DNA of 64,000 bases, taken from contig CAWHKZ010000005.1 of the NCBI GenBank assembly GCA_963830165.1, positions 434,001 to 498,000 of the forward strand. The letters are read 5' to 3'. Source of the DNA: Bog-756 sp963830165. GTDB taxonomy: Bacteria > Actinomycetota > Acidimicrobiia > Acidimicrobiales > RAAP-2. Of the stretch, positions 26,717-34,718 are shown in pieces. The notes beneath the pieces were generated by a model that saw only the letters and a program-made list of their open reading frames with translations, had not been told where the DNA came from and did not search any database. Both the position numbers and the translations under genes were made by a program. Position 1 is the stretch's first letter; each line of letters starts with the position of its first letter.

Positions 26717-27462
26717 CCTTGACGTTCCGCGAAGTCGAGCGACGGTCGGTCCCCGACGAGGAAGCGCCCGTCATCCTGATCATCGACGACGACCACCTGA
26801 CCCGCGATTCGCTCGCCGCGACGCTGTCGATCGAGGGCTTCGACGTGATCACCGCGTCGACCGGCGACGAGGGGGTCGCACTGGCTGCCTCCGGATCGCC
26901 GTCGCTGGTGATCCTCGACACGCAGATCGGCGACTCCGAGGGCTTCACCGTCTTCCGGCGCATCACCTCGGTCACGCCGTGGCTCCCCGTGATCATGATC
27001 ACCGAGGAGGACGACGAGCTCGACGCCGTGCTGGCCCTGGAGGCCGGTGCGGCCGACCACATCACCAAACCCCCACGTCCCCGCGAGCTGACGGCCCGGA
27101 TCCGGGCCGTCCTCCGCCGGGTCGGGCGCCAGCCCCAGAGCCTCGTGCCCATGGCCCCCAGCGGTGCCTACACCTTCGGCCCGGTGACCGTCGACGTCTC
27201 GCGCCGCGAGGCCACTCTCCACGGCCGGGACCTCGAACTGTCCCGCAAGGAGTTCGACCTGCTCGCCCTGCTGGTGTCGGAAGGCGGCCACGTGGTCACC
27301 CGCAAGCAGTGCATGGACCGCATCTGGCGCGACCGCAAGAAGGGCGACAGCCGGACCCTCGACACCCATGTCAAGCGACTGCGCAAGAAGGTCGAGCTCA
27401 ATCCGGCCGAGCCCGTCCACCTGATCACCGTCCGGGGGGTGGGCTACCGCTTCAAACCGTAG
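26713..27462 (+). CDS. OmpR/PhoB-type response regulator 1
   Basis: A 249-residue two-component regulator. The receiver (about 20-135) has the acidic cluster ILIIDDDH, the phospho-acceptor in VILDTQIG, Thr in MITEEDD and Lys in ITKPPRP. The winged helix (about 150-248) includes LSRKEFDLLALL, RTLDTHVKRLRKK and TVRGVGYRF, the RegX3/PhoB style. No histidine kinase is near it. The GTG at 26713 is the best start; there is no ATG in a suitable place. Tandem Pho-type repeats upstream suggest control by itself or by regulator 2. It could be a phosphate, stress or envelope regulator; the promoter argues for phosphate. Confidence 0.85.
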   Translation: MTLTFREVERRSVPDEEAPVILIIDDDHLTRDSLAATLSIEGFDVITASTGDEGVALAASGSPSLVILDTQIGDSEGFTVFRRITSVTPWLPVIMITEEDDELDAVLALEAGAADHITKPPRPRELTARIRAVLRRVGRQPQSLVPMAPSGAYTFGPVTVDVSRREATLHGRDLELSRKEFDLLALLVSEGGHVVTRKQCMDRIWRDRKKGDSRTLDTHVKRLRKKVELNPAEPVHLITVRGVGYRFKP

Positions 27463-27535
27463 GAGTCCGCCCGGCGCTTCCCCCGCCCATGCCCTCCCCC
27501 ACTGGTCGTCGAGTGGCGCACGGGCGGACTCCTAC
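27459..27535 (+). terminator. Long inverted repeat over the stop codon of regulator 1
   Basis: GTAGGAGTCCGCCCG (27459-27473) is exactly inverted at 27521-27535, with 47 bases between that contain a smaller CCACT/AGTGG stem. The left arm contains the stop codon. It is a likely terminator or mRNA 3-prime stabiliser. Confidence 0.55.
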
Positions 27536-27711
27536 GAGTTGGGGCGTCCCGGTCGACGGGGCCCGGCCCGACCGGCCCCGCGTGCCCGGAGCCGTCGCGG
27601 GCCCGGACATAGACTCCTCGGACCGATGGCACACGGTCGGACGCCGTGTCCGGGTGGAGGGTCCCCCCGCACCGCCCCGGGATCGGCACGCGTCGCCACG
27701 AAGGAGCAGCG

Positions 27712-28263
27712 GTGTCCAGCTCGACCAGGACGGACCGACAGGACGGCGGTGGAGGCCGCTCGCCCGACCCCCGGCACGTCCACCCCCACCACGGGCCCGG
27801 CCCGATGGCCGCCATCGCGGTGGGCGGGGCTCTCGGCACCCTGGCCCGGTACGGCATGGAGCGGGCCGTGGTGGCCGGAGCCGCCGACGTCCCCTGGGCC
27901 ACCCTGACCGTCAACGTGGTCGGCTCGTTCGTGCTCGGCCTGGTGGTCACCCTCGTGGTCGAACGGTGGCCGGGCGACCGGTACCTGCGACCCCTCGTGG
28001 CCGTCGGGTTCTGCGGCGGGTTCACGACGTTCTCCACCTTCGCCGTCGAGGTCGACCAGCTGGCGCGACACGGGCACGGCGGGACCGCCCTGGGCTACCT
28101 GGTCGCCAGCCTGCTGGCCGGACTGGGCGCCGCCCTGGCCGGGATGACCCTGGCCCGGGGCCGGGTGCTGCCGGCACCGGGCACTCCCGGCCCGGTGGAC
28201 CCGGACCTGCTGGCCGGTGACGAGGCCGACGCGGACCGTCGTGGCGCCGAGGGGACGTCGTGA
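27712..28263 (+). CDS. crcB: Fluoride channel subunit CrcB 1
   Basis: A 183-residue Fluc/CrcB protein. After a 30-residue hydrophilic, histidine-containing lead, four membrane segments follow with the family motifs GALGTLARYG, TLTVNVVGSFVLG and GGFTTFSTF. CrcB proteins form dual-topology dimers that leak fluoride out of the cell. Two unequal crcB genes in tandem, as here, normally give a heterodimer with opposite orientations. The GTG start has AAGGAG 5 bases upstream. Its TGA overlaps the GTG of the second crcB. The C-terminal 40 residues are hydrophilic and acidic. I see no fluoride riboswitch in the leader. Confidence 0.88.
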   Translation: MSSSTRTDRQDGGGGRSPDPRHVHPHHGPGPMAAIAVGGALGTLARYGMERAVVAGAADVPWATLTVNVVGSFVLGLVVTLVVERWPGDRYLRPLVAVGFCGGFTTFSTFAVEVDQLARHGHGGTALGYLVASLLAGLGAALAGMTLARGRVLPAPGTPGPVDPDLLAGDEADADRRGAEGTS

Positions 28264-28628
28264 TCCTCCTCGGCCTGGTGGTGGCCGGCGCCTGCGGCGC
28301 CCTGCTGCGCTACGAGGCGGAGCTCCACGTGCGCCGCCGGCTCGGACCGCGCTTTCCGTACGGCACGCTGCTGATCAACGTGACCGGCGCCGTCGCCCTC
28401 GGAGTCCTGACCGGGCTCGCCTCCCACCAGGGGGTCCCGACCGACATCGTGACCGTGCTCGGAACCGGGCTGCTCGGCGCCTACACCACGTTCTCCACCT
28501 TCATGTACGACACCGTGGCGATGGCGGAGCAGGGACGGTCCGGGGCGACCGCGATGAACATCGGCGCCAGCGTGCTGCTCGGGCTGGCGGCCGCCGCCCT
28601 CGGCCTCCTCGTCGGCACCGCCCTCTGA
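28260..28628 (+). CDS. crcB: Fluoride channel subunit CrcB 2
   Basis: A 122-residue CrcB partner, close to the core family size, with four membrane segments. The motifs GACGALLRYEAE, TLLINVTGAVALG and GAYTTFSTFMYD are present. It starts with GTG inside the stop of crcB 1 (4-base overlap), so translation is coupled and equal amounts are likely, fitting a heterodimer. A -10 box and repeats for the next regulator begin 24 bases after its stop, so transcription of that regulator need not depend on this operon. Confidence 0.88.
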   Translation: MILLGLVVAGACGALLRYEAELHVRRRLGPRFPYGTLLINVTGAVALGVLTGLASHQGVPTDIVTVLGTGLLGAYTTFSTFMYDTVAMAEQGRSGATAMNIGASVLLGLAAAALGLLVGTAL

Positions 28629-28651
28629 GCGGACGCCTGGCGCCACGCGAC

Positions 28652-28717
28652 GTTCACGGAACGATCACCGGGGTGTTCCTCGCGGATCGTCCGATGTTCA
28701 CCTGGCATCCGTACCGT
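28652..28717 (+). promoter_or_regulatory. Tandem 11-bp Pho-type repeats and -10 box before regulator 2
   Basis: Five successive 11-mers: GTTCACGGAAC, GATCACCGGGG, TGTTCCTCGCG, GATCGTCCGAT, GTTCACCTGGC; all have T at position 3. The following ATCCGTACCGT ends in TACCGT (28712-28717), a -10 box in the same register as in the regulator 1 promoter. Transcription would begin about 15 bases before the GTG start. Confidence 0.7.
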
Positions 28718-28738
28718 TGACGGCGAAGGGGGTGGCCC

Positions 28739-29587
28739 GTGCCGTCGGACCGTCAGTCCATCAAGGTCCTCGTCATCGAGGACGAGGAGTCCTACCGGCA
28801 GGCCCTGGCCTCCGGACTCGGCCGAGAAGGGTTCGAGGTGGTCCTCGCCCCTGACGGGCCCCAGGGCATCCGGCTCTTCAACGAGCACCACCCCGACATC
28901 GTGCTGCTCGACATGCTGCTGCCCGGGATGCACGGCATCGACGTCTGCCGCCGCCTCCGCGCCGTGTCGTCGGTACCCGTCCTGATGGTGAGCGCGGTCG
29001 ATTCCGAACTCGACGTCGTGCTCGGCCTGGAGCTCGGGGCTTCGGGGTACGTGACCAAGCCGTTCCGGCTGCGCGAGCTGGTGGCCAGGATGCACGCCAT
29101 CCTCCGACGGGTCGCCCCCCACACCCTGGCCCCGCTGTCGACGCTCGATCCGGCCGTGACCGAGTCCGCGGTCCAGCAGCAACCGGTCGGGATGTCCGGT
29201 GCCGCCCCGGCAGACGCGGTCGACCGCGTGACGTCGTTCGGGTCGGTCAGCGTGGACTACGTCCGCCGCGAGGTGACCGTCGCGGGAGAGTCGATCCACC
29301 TCTCCCGCAAGGAGTTCGACCTGCTGGCCGTCCTGCTGCACCCCGCCCAGCGGGTACGCTCACGCGACGAGCTCATCGACCTCCTGTGGCCGGACACCTA
29401 CCTGACCGACACCCGGACCCTCGACACCCACATCCACCGTCTGAGGTCCAAGCTCGAGCCCGATCCCACCGACCCGCGCTTCATCGTGACCGTGCGCGGC
29501 GTCGGCTTCCGGATCGACCCGGACGGGACCTTCGGCGATCCCCCGCCGTCCGAACCGAGCGGCGTCGGCGCGGCGGTCATCGGCTGA
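28739..29587 (+). CDS. OmpR/PhoB-type response regulator 2 (phosphate-type)
   Basis: A 282-residue regulator. The receiver (about 8-125) has VLVIEDEES, the phospho-site VLLDMLLPGMHG, Ser in LMVSAVDSE and Lys in VTKPFRL. A linker of about 45 residues, rich in Ala, Pro and Gln, is longer than usual. The winged helix (about 168-262) includes LSRKEFDLLAVLL, RTLDTHIHRLRSK and TVRGVGFRI. It is closely similar to regulator 1 in the DNA-binding half. Its place beside the pst genes and the GTTCACC-type repeats at its own promoter argue for a RegX3/PhoP role. No kinase or phoU is seen. The GTG start follows GAAGGGGG. Confidence 0.87.
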   Translation: MPSDRQSIKVLVIEDEESYRQALASGLGREGFEVVLAPDGPQGIRLFNEHHPDIVLLDMLLPGMHGIDVCRRLRAVSSVPVLMVSAVDSELDVVLGLELGASGYVTKPFRLRELVARMHAILRRVAPHTLAPLSTLDPAVTESAVQQQPVGMSGAAPADAVDRVTSFGSVSVDYVRREVTVAGESIHLSRKEFDLLAVLLHPAQRVRSRDELIDLLWPDTYLTDTRTLDTHIHRLRSKLEPDPTDPRFIVTVRGVGFRIDPDGTFGDPPPSEPSGVGAAVIG

Positions 29588-29618
29588 GCGCCTCCCGCTC
29601 GCGGGCGCTCCTCAGCCG
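29581..29618. terminator. Bidirectional hairpin spanning two stop codons
   Basis: CGGCTGAG (29581-29588) and CTCAGCCG (29611-29618) are exact inverses, with an inner CGCC/GGCG pairing. The stops of regulator 2 and the converging pstB both lie inside the arms. Confidence 0.6.
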
Positions 29619-30484
29619 AAGCGGCCGTTGACGTAGTCGAGGGTGCGCGGGTCCTTCGGCTCGCTGAACAGCGTGCCGGTCGGCCCGAACTCGATCAGCT
29701 CGCCCGCCTTGTCGTCCCCCATCAGCAGGAAGGCGCAACGGTCGGAGACCCGCATGGCCTGCTGCATGTTGTGGGTGACGATGACGATCGTCACCCGGCT
29801 CTTCAGCTCGCCGACCAGCTCCTCGATCCGCTTGGTGGCGATGGGGTCGAGCGCCGACGTCGGCTCGTCCATCAGCAGCACCTTGGGCTCGACGGCCAGG
29901 GCGCGGGCGATGCAGAGGCGCTGCTGCTCGCCCCCCGACAGCGTGCTGCCGTTGGCCTTCAGCCGGTCCTTGACGCTGTCCCACAACGCCGCGGCGATGA
30001 GCGCCGACTCGGCCGCTTCGTCGAGCAGGGCCTTCTTGCGCACCCCGTTGAAGCGGAGCCCGGCCACCGCGTTGTCGTAGATGCTCATCGTGGGGAACGG
30101 ATTGGGCCGCTGGAAGACCATGCCGACCTGGCTGCGCAGCAGGGTGGGGTCGGTGTCCGGGCCGTAGACGTCGAGGTCGCCCAGGTGGATCGTCCCGGTG
30201 ACCTTGGCCGACCGCTCGGTGTCGTGCATGCGGTTGAGGGCCCGCAGCACGGTGGTCTTGCCCGAGCCGGACGGACCGATGAGGGCGGTGACCTCGCCGG
30301 CGGCCACGTCGAAGGACACGTCCCGTACGGCGGTCCGGCCGGCGAAGGCGACGGCCAGGTCGCGCAGCGTCATGACGACGTCGCCCCGCGGCGGTTGGGT
30401 CAGCGCCTGCTCGGCCTGCACGGTGAGGGACTCCTCGTCGTCGGGGTTCCGGGTTCCGGGTGTCGGGGGACCGGCGTCGGTCAT
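29612..30484 (-). CDS. pstB: Phosphate ABC transporter ATP-binding protein PstB
   Basis: A 290-residue ATPase that powers high-affinity phosphate uptake. Walker A is GPSGSGKTT, the Q-loop region is GMVFQRPNPFPTMSIYDNV-like, the signature is LSGGEQQRL, Walker B is VLLMDEPTSALDP and the switch histidine is in VTHNMQQA. The C-terminal FSEPKDPRTLDYVNGRFG is the usual PstB ending. The first 40 residues are a hydrophilic extension. The ATG at 30484 overlaps the pstA stop by 4 bases (ATGA). It is the last gene of pstSCAB. Confidence 0.95.
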   Translation of the reverse strand: MTDAGPPTPGTRNPDDEESLTVQAEQALTQPPRGDVVMTLRDLAVAFAGRTAVRDVSFDVAAGEVTALIGPSGSGKTTVLRALNRMHDTERSAKVTGTIHLGDLDVYGPDTDPTLLRSQVGMVFQRPNPFPTMSIYDNAVAGLRFNGVRKKALLDEAAESALIAAALWDSVKDRLKANGSTLSGGEQQRLCIARALAVEPKVLLMDEPTSALDPIATKRIEELVGELKSRVTIVIVTHNMQQAMRVSDRCAFLLMGDDKAGELIEFGPTGTLFSEPKDPRTLDYVNGRFG

Positions 30485-31392
30485 CGGCGCTCCTTCCGCA
30501 GGTGGGCGGCGTACAGGCGGCTGCCGATGCTGAGTACCAGCACGACGACCATGAGCAGCAGGGCCGCGCCCCAGGCCACCTGGACGAGGTCGGCATAGGG
30601 CTGGCTCGAATAGCTGTAGATGAGGACGGGCAGGGCCTCCATCGGCTTCGTGGGATTCCACTGGAGGTACTGGTTGCCCAGGATGGTCAGCAGCAGGGGG
30701 GCCGTCTCGCCCAGGCCGCGGGCGACGGCCAGGAGGACGCCGGTGATCACCCCGGGCAGCGCTGTCGGGACCACGACCTTGCGGGCGATGGTGAACCTAC
30801 GGGCCCCGAGGGCCAGTGCCGCCTCGTTGAGCGAGCCGGGCACCCCCCGGAAGGCCGTCTCGCCGGCACGGACGATGACCGGCAGCATGATGAACCCGAT
30901 GGCGAACGCCCCGGCCAGACCGCTGTAGGCCTGGAAGTTCCGGACGATGGCGATGTAGCCGAAGATACCCACCGTGATCGAGGGGATGCCGGTCATCACG
31001 TCGGCCGTGAAGCGCACCGTGGCGGCGACCGGGCCGTCCGACTCGGCCAGGAACAGCCCGCAGCACAGTCCCACGGGCACCGCCACCGCCACGGCGATGG
31101 CGGTGATCACCACGGTGCCCACGATGGCGTTCCAGACGCCACCGCCCGGGATGCCCTCGGGGGTCGTCGTGTGGGTGAAGAAGTCGACGCTCCACGCCGG
31201 GAGCCCCTTCGCCACGACGTAGGCGACCACGGCCACCAGGGGAACCACGGCGATGCCCAGGAACAGCCAGCACACCCCGAGGGCCACCCGCGAGGTGAAC
31301 TTGCGCCGGCGGAGGCTGGCGGACGCGGCCGCCTGCACGGCGCGCCGACGCTCGATGGTGGGGTCGGGCGGCGTGTCGAGGACGGCGGTCAT
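30481..31392 (-). CDS. pstA: Phosphate ABC transporter permease PstA
   Basis: A 303-residue permease with six membrane segments; the ABC-permease loop EAALALGARRFTIARKVVVP, which contacts PstB, is near 207-226. IPSITVGIFGYIA and ARGLGETAPLLLT are typical PstA blocks. The hydrophilic N-terminus is about 30 residues. The ATG at 31392 overlaps the pstC stop (ATGA), and its own stop overlaps pstB, so the three inner genes are translationally linked. Confidence 0.94.
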   Translation of the reverse strand: MTAVLDTPPDPTIERRRAVQAAASASLRRRKFTSRVALGVCWLFLGIAVVPLVAVVAYVVAKGLPAWSVDFFTHTTTPEGIPGGGVWNAIVGTVVITAIAVAVAVPVGLCCGLFLAESDGPVAATVRFTADVMTGIPSITVGIFGYIAIVRNFQAYSGLAGAFAIGFIMLPVIVRAGETAFRGVPGSLNEAALALGARRFTIARKVVVPTALPGVITGVLLAVARGLGETAPLLLTILGNQYLQWNPTKPMEALPVLIYSYSSQPYADLVQVAWGAALLLMVVVLVLSIGSRLYAAHLRKERR

Positions 31393-32360
31393 CGACCGAT
31401 CCCCGCTCCGGCGGCATCGGCGCCGGTCTGCCACACCAGCCACCGGGCCGCCGAGTTGACCAGGATGCCGATGACCAGCAGGACGAGTCCGGCACCGAAC
31501 AGGGCGCTGAGCTCCGTGCCGGTGGACTCGCCGAAGTTGTTGACGATCAGCGAGGGCAGCGTGGCCGCGGACGACTTCAACGAGTGGGCGATGTAGGGCG
31601 AGTTCCCGATCACCATGGCCACCGCCACCGTCTCCCCGAGGGCCCGTCCGGTGGCCAGGGTGAACGCACCCAGGATGCCGGTCCGGGCGCCGGGCACGAC
31701 GACCTTGCGGAGCACCTGCCACCGCGTGGCACCGAGGGCCATGGCCCCCTCGACCTGCTCGTTCGGTACCACGACGAGCACGTCCCGGGAGATGGCCACC
31801 ATGGTCGGCAGGATCATGATGGCGAGGATCACACCGGCGAGCAGCAGACCGACCCCGCGGTCCGGCCCGTCGAACAGCCCCGTCCACCCGAAGGCCGAGG
31901 TCAGGAACGGTTCGACCGTGTCCCGGAAGATCGGGGCCAGGACGATGAGCCCCCACAGTCCGAAGATCACGCTCGGTACCGCCGCCAGCAGCTCCACGGT
32001 GGTCGACAGGACCGGCCGCATCCGACCCGGCACCAGGTAGGCCAGGGCGATGGCCGTGCCGAGGCCGATCGGCACGGCGAGCACCACGGCGATGGCGGTC
32101 GACTCGATCGTGCCGAGGATGAACGGGAGCAGCCCGTACTGGTCGTGGGTCGGGTTCCAGGTCTTCCCCACGATCCACGAGAACCCGAGCGTCGAGAAGG
32201 CCGGCCTGGCCTGGATGACGATCGAGACCAGGAACCAGACGGCCAGCGCACCGAACAGCAGGGCCACGACGCCGAGGATGCCCCGGTAGCCCCGGTCGTG
32301 CAGGACCAGCCCCTTCCTGCGCCCGGTGGGTGCAGGAAGGGGTGATTCGATCGTCGTCAC
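31389..32360 (-). CDS. pstC: Phosphate ABC transporter permease PstC
   Basis: A 323-residue permease with six membrane segments. The N-terminal periplasmic stretch includes FSWIVGKTWNPTHDQYG, the typical PstC loop; AVPSVIFGLWGL and the coupling loop GAMALGATRWQVLRKVVVP follow, then GRALGETVAVAMVIGN. It begins 62 bases after the pstS stop. The first codons contain a strong 11-bp inverted repeat (32310-32342), which could lower translation compared with pstS. Confidence 0.94.
   Translation of the reverse strand: MTTIESPLPAPTGRRKGLVLHDRGYRGILGVVALLFGALAVWFLVSIVIQARPAFSTLGFSWIVGKTWNPTHDQYGLLPFILGTIESTAIAVVLAVPIGLGTAIALAYLVPGRMRPVLSTTVELLAAVPSVIFGLWGLIVLAPIFRDTVEPFLTSAFGWTGLFDGPDRGVGLLLAGVILAIMILPTMVAISRDVLVVVPNEQVEGAMALGATRWQVLRKVVVPGARTGILGAFTLATGRALGETVAVAMVIGNSPYIAHSLKSSAATLPSLIVNNFGESTGTELSALFGAGLVLLVIGILVNSAARWLVWQTGADAAGAGIGR
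32310..32342 (-). repeat. Hairpin in the first codons of pstC
   Basis: CCCCTTCCTGC and GCAGGAAGGGG are perfect inverses around an 11-base loop, covering codons 7-17 of pstC. It may trim pstC translation or protect the 3-prime end of pstS mRNA. Confidence 0.55.
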
Positions 32361-32422
32361 GAGCCCACCTTCACGCCTGCGGCGTCACGGGCGGCAGGAG
32401 CCGCTGGACGGAGCCGGGCAGG

Positions 32423-33637
32423 TCACTTCGTGAGCAGTGTCTGGCCACTCGGTCCTGTGACGGTCAGCAGCTGCGTCCGGTTCTGGTTCTGCACGGCCGG
32501 CGGCAGCGCGACGTAGTACAGCGACGCCGCCAGGCTCTGGCCGCCGCCGGTGTGGGTGGTCCAGTCGAGCACCTTGACCACCTGGGCCCCGGTCGTGGCG
32601 TTCGTCTGCTTCTGCAGCAGGATGGCCCAGCTGTAGCCGGCGATCGGGTAGCTGGTGGCGCCGGGCTGGTTGACGATGGAGAAGTTGGTCGACGAGATTC
32701 CCGTCCTCTGGTCCGCGTCGGCGGCCACGGTGGCCGGGCTCGGCACCACGTAGACGCCCGCCGCGTTCTTGACCGCCGCGTAGGTCATCTTGTTCGTGAT
32801 GGCATACGACATCTCGACATAGCCGATCGAGTACGGGGTCGACAGGATCGACGCGGCCACGCCCGAGTTCTTCGGGGTCTGCACGGCGGTCGACGGCCAG
32901 GCGATGGTCTTGGAGGTACCGAGCTTCCAGGTCGTCGGGCTGGCCGACGCCAGGTAGTCGGTGAAGATGTAGGTGGTGCCCGAACTGTCGGCCCGCACCT
33001 CCGGGGTGATGGCGTGGGCCGGCAGGGTCACCCCCGGGTTGAGGGCCGCGATCTGCGAGGCGTTCCAGGTCGTGATCGAGCCGTCGAAGATGCCGGCCAG
33101 GGTGGGGCCGTCCAGCTTGAGCCGGGTCGAGACGCCCGGCAGGTTGTAGGCCACGGTCACCCCGCCCAGGATGTCGGGGATCTGGATGACCGGTCCGGCG
33201 TTGGCCGGCATCTTGGCCAGGTCCGACGCGGCCATGGGGACGTCCGAGGCGGCGAAGTCCACGGTGCCGGACTGGAACGCGGTGATACCGGCACCCGACC
33301 CCACGCCCTGGTAGTTGACCTGCAGGGCCTGGTTCAGGCCGGTGTACTTGTAGAACGCCGAGTTGAAGAAGGGCTGCACGAAGGTCGAGCCCGAGGCGAC
33401 CAGCGTGCCGGCCGGTGCCTTCAGGTCGGCGGCCAGGTAGGCGGCGTTGTTCGACGCCAGGGTCCCGCCCGGCGCCGCGGTCGTGGTGGTCGTCGAGCTC
33501 GCCGAGGAGGAGCTGCATGCGGACAGGAGGGCGGCCGCGGCCAGCCCGATACCGGCCAGCGTCGCCGTCCGCCGACCCCGCCGTGAGGTGGTGAATTTCC
33601 GGGTGTTCAACAAGGTATTGGCCTCCGTGGTCGTCAT
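32423..33637 (-). CDS. pstS: Phosphate-binding lipoprotein PstS
   Basis: A 404-residue substrate-binding lipoprotein of the phosphate transporter. The signal region has twin arginines (RRGRRTATLAG) and a lipobox LLSAC, so Cys41 is the lipid anchor, followed by a Ser/Thr-rich spacer. Phosphate-contact blocks include ASGSTFVQPFFN, VGSGAGITAF, FAASDVPM and RADSSGTTYIFTDYL. The ATG at 33637 is used; a GTG one codon earlier is possible. Upstream lie three direct 11-bp Pho-type repeats with a -10 box. It is the first gene of pstSCAB. Confidence 0.94.
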   Translation of the reverse strand: MTTTEANTLLNTRKFTTSRRGRRTATLAGIGLAAAALLSACSSSSASSTTTTTAAPGGTLASNNAAYLAADLKAPAGTLVASGSTFVQPFFNSAFYKYTGLNQALQVNYQGVGSGAGITAFQSGTVDFAASDVPMAASDLAKMPANAGPVIQIPDILGGVTVAYNLPGVSTRLKLDGPTLAGIFDGSITTWNASQIAALNPGVTLPAHAITPEVRADSSGTTYIFTDYLASASPTTWKLGTSKTIAWPSTAVQTPKNSGVAASILSTPYSIGYVEMSYAITNKMTYAAVKNAAGVYVVPSPATVAADADQRTGISSTNFSIVNQPGATSYPIAGYSWAILLQKQTNATTGAQVVKVLDWTTHTGGGQSLAASLYYVALPPAVQNQNRTQLLTVTGPSGQTLLTK

Positions 33638-33695
33638 CACAACAGACGGACAGGCACGGGTCCGCCGTTCGGCAGTGCCCCATCCGCTACCTCCG

Positions 33696-33739
33696 ACGGT
33701 AGTGAGGCCAGCTGAACCTGAGGTGAACTTCCAGTGAAC
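33696..33739 (-). promoter_or_regulatory. Tandem Pho-type repeats and -10 box before pstS
   Basis: On the minus strand GTTCACTGGAA, GTTCACCTCAG and GTTCAGCTGGC follow each other without gaps (33739 to 33707), then CTCACTACCGT, which ends in TACCGT (33701-33696). The layout is that of the two regulator promoters, with the -10 box in the same register. Transcription would begin about 50 bases before pstS. Confidence 0.75.
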
Positions 33740-33772
33740 TCACGGCCAAGATCAGGGGCCATCGTGATGAAC

Positions 33773-34690
33773 TCAACCGGAGAGGGCGAACTCCTCGATC
33801 ACGGTCGCCAGCTCCAGCGGCCGGTCGCCCTGGATGCTGTGACCCGCATCCTCGACCACCACGACCCGGTCGTGGGGCCTCCGCCGCCGGAACTCGGCCA
33901 CGTCGTCGTCGTCGACCACCGGCGACCGGCTGCCACGGGCCAGCAGCACCGGCACCGGGATGGCCTCGAGCGCGTCCCACAGGTCCCCGAAGTCGGGCCG
34001 CTCCACGTGCAGCCCGGTGTCGACCGGGGGGCGCCCCGCCTGATGGCGCCAGGCCCACGTGCCGTCGGGCAGCTGGACCGAGTTGTGCAGGACGCCGCGG
34101 CGGAGCGACGACACCGACCGGGTCGGGTTGAACTGGATCGTCCGGTCGAGGATCTCGTCGAAGCTGGCAAAGGCCTCCGGCCCCGACAGGAACGCGGCGA
34201 TGTCCGACGTCTTGTCGCCGTTGACCCCGGGGGTGATGTCGACCAGCAGCAGCCGGCGGACGAGGTCGGGATGGCCCGTGGCCAGGGCGATCGACGTGGC
34301 GCCCCCCAACGACATCCCCACCACGGCGCGGGCATCGGGGGCGAACCGCTCCGTCACCAGGGCCACGTCGTGGGCCATCGATGCGATGTCCAGCCATGCC
34401 GAGTCCTGCGGCCAGTCCGAGTGGCCGTGGCCGGGCAGGTCGATGGCCAGCAGCGGCCGGGCGAGGGCGAGGGCGACCGTGTCCCAGGTGTGGGCGTTCT
34501 GTCCCCCACCATGGAGGAGGACGAGCTCGGGTGGCCCCTCCCCCCAGACCAGGGCGCTGACCCGGCGGCCCGGTGCGACCTCCACCGATTCCCGGCGCAC
34601 CACCGGGGGGCCCTCGAAGGGCAGGCCGACCTCTTCGGCGTTCTCGTGGAAGAGGGAGAACTCGTCGTAGGTGGGGGTGGGGTCGGTCAC
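33773..34690 (-). CDS. Alpha/beta-hydrolase
   Basis: A 305-residue hydrolase. The oxyanion segment LVLLHGGGQNAHTWD, the nucleophile elbow VVGMSLGG (Ser near 122), an acid in the 230-260 region and the histidine in DAGHSIQGD complete the catalytic set. The order and length fit general esterase or C-C hydrolase-like enzymes. The substrate is not known. It lies 28 bases downstream of the stop-to-start gap from the luciferase-like gene on the same strand, so the two may be co-transcribed. Confidence 0.82.
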   Translation of the reverse strand: MTDPTPTYDEFSLFHENAEEVGLPFEGPPVVRRESVEVAPGRRVSALVWGEGPPELVLLHGGGQNAHTWDTVALALARPLLAIDLPGHGHSDWPQDSAWLDIASMAHDVALVTERFAPDARAVVGMSLGGATSIALATGHPDLVRRLLLVDITPGVNGDKTSDIAAFLSGPEAFASFDEILDRTIQFNPTRSVSSLRRGVLHNSVQLPDGTWAWRHQAGRPPVDTGLHVERPDFGDLWDALEAIPVPVLLARGSRSPVVDDDDVAEFRRRRPHDRVVVVEDAGHSIQGDRPLELATVIEEFALSG

Positions 34691-34718
34691 AGCGTCTCCT
34701 CGGTGTCGGGTCGCCCGC

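Noticed and set aside
27536..27711. Fluoride riboswitch before crcB
   Set aside because: I looked for the conserved GGNGAUGG and CUGAUG-type segments in order; only isolated GATGG-like bases occur, so no riboswitch is claimed.
28652..28700. Heat-shock or LexA-type inverted repeat before regulator 2
   Set aside because: GAACGATC and GATCGTCC look palindromic in part, but the 11-base direct period explains the whole segment.
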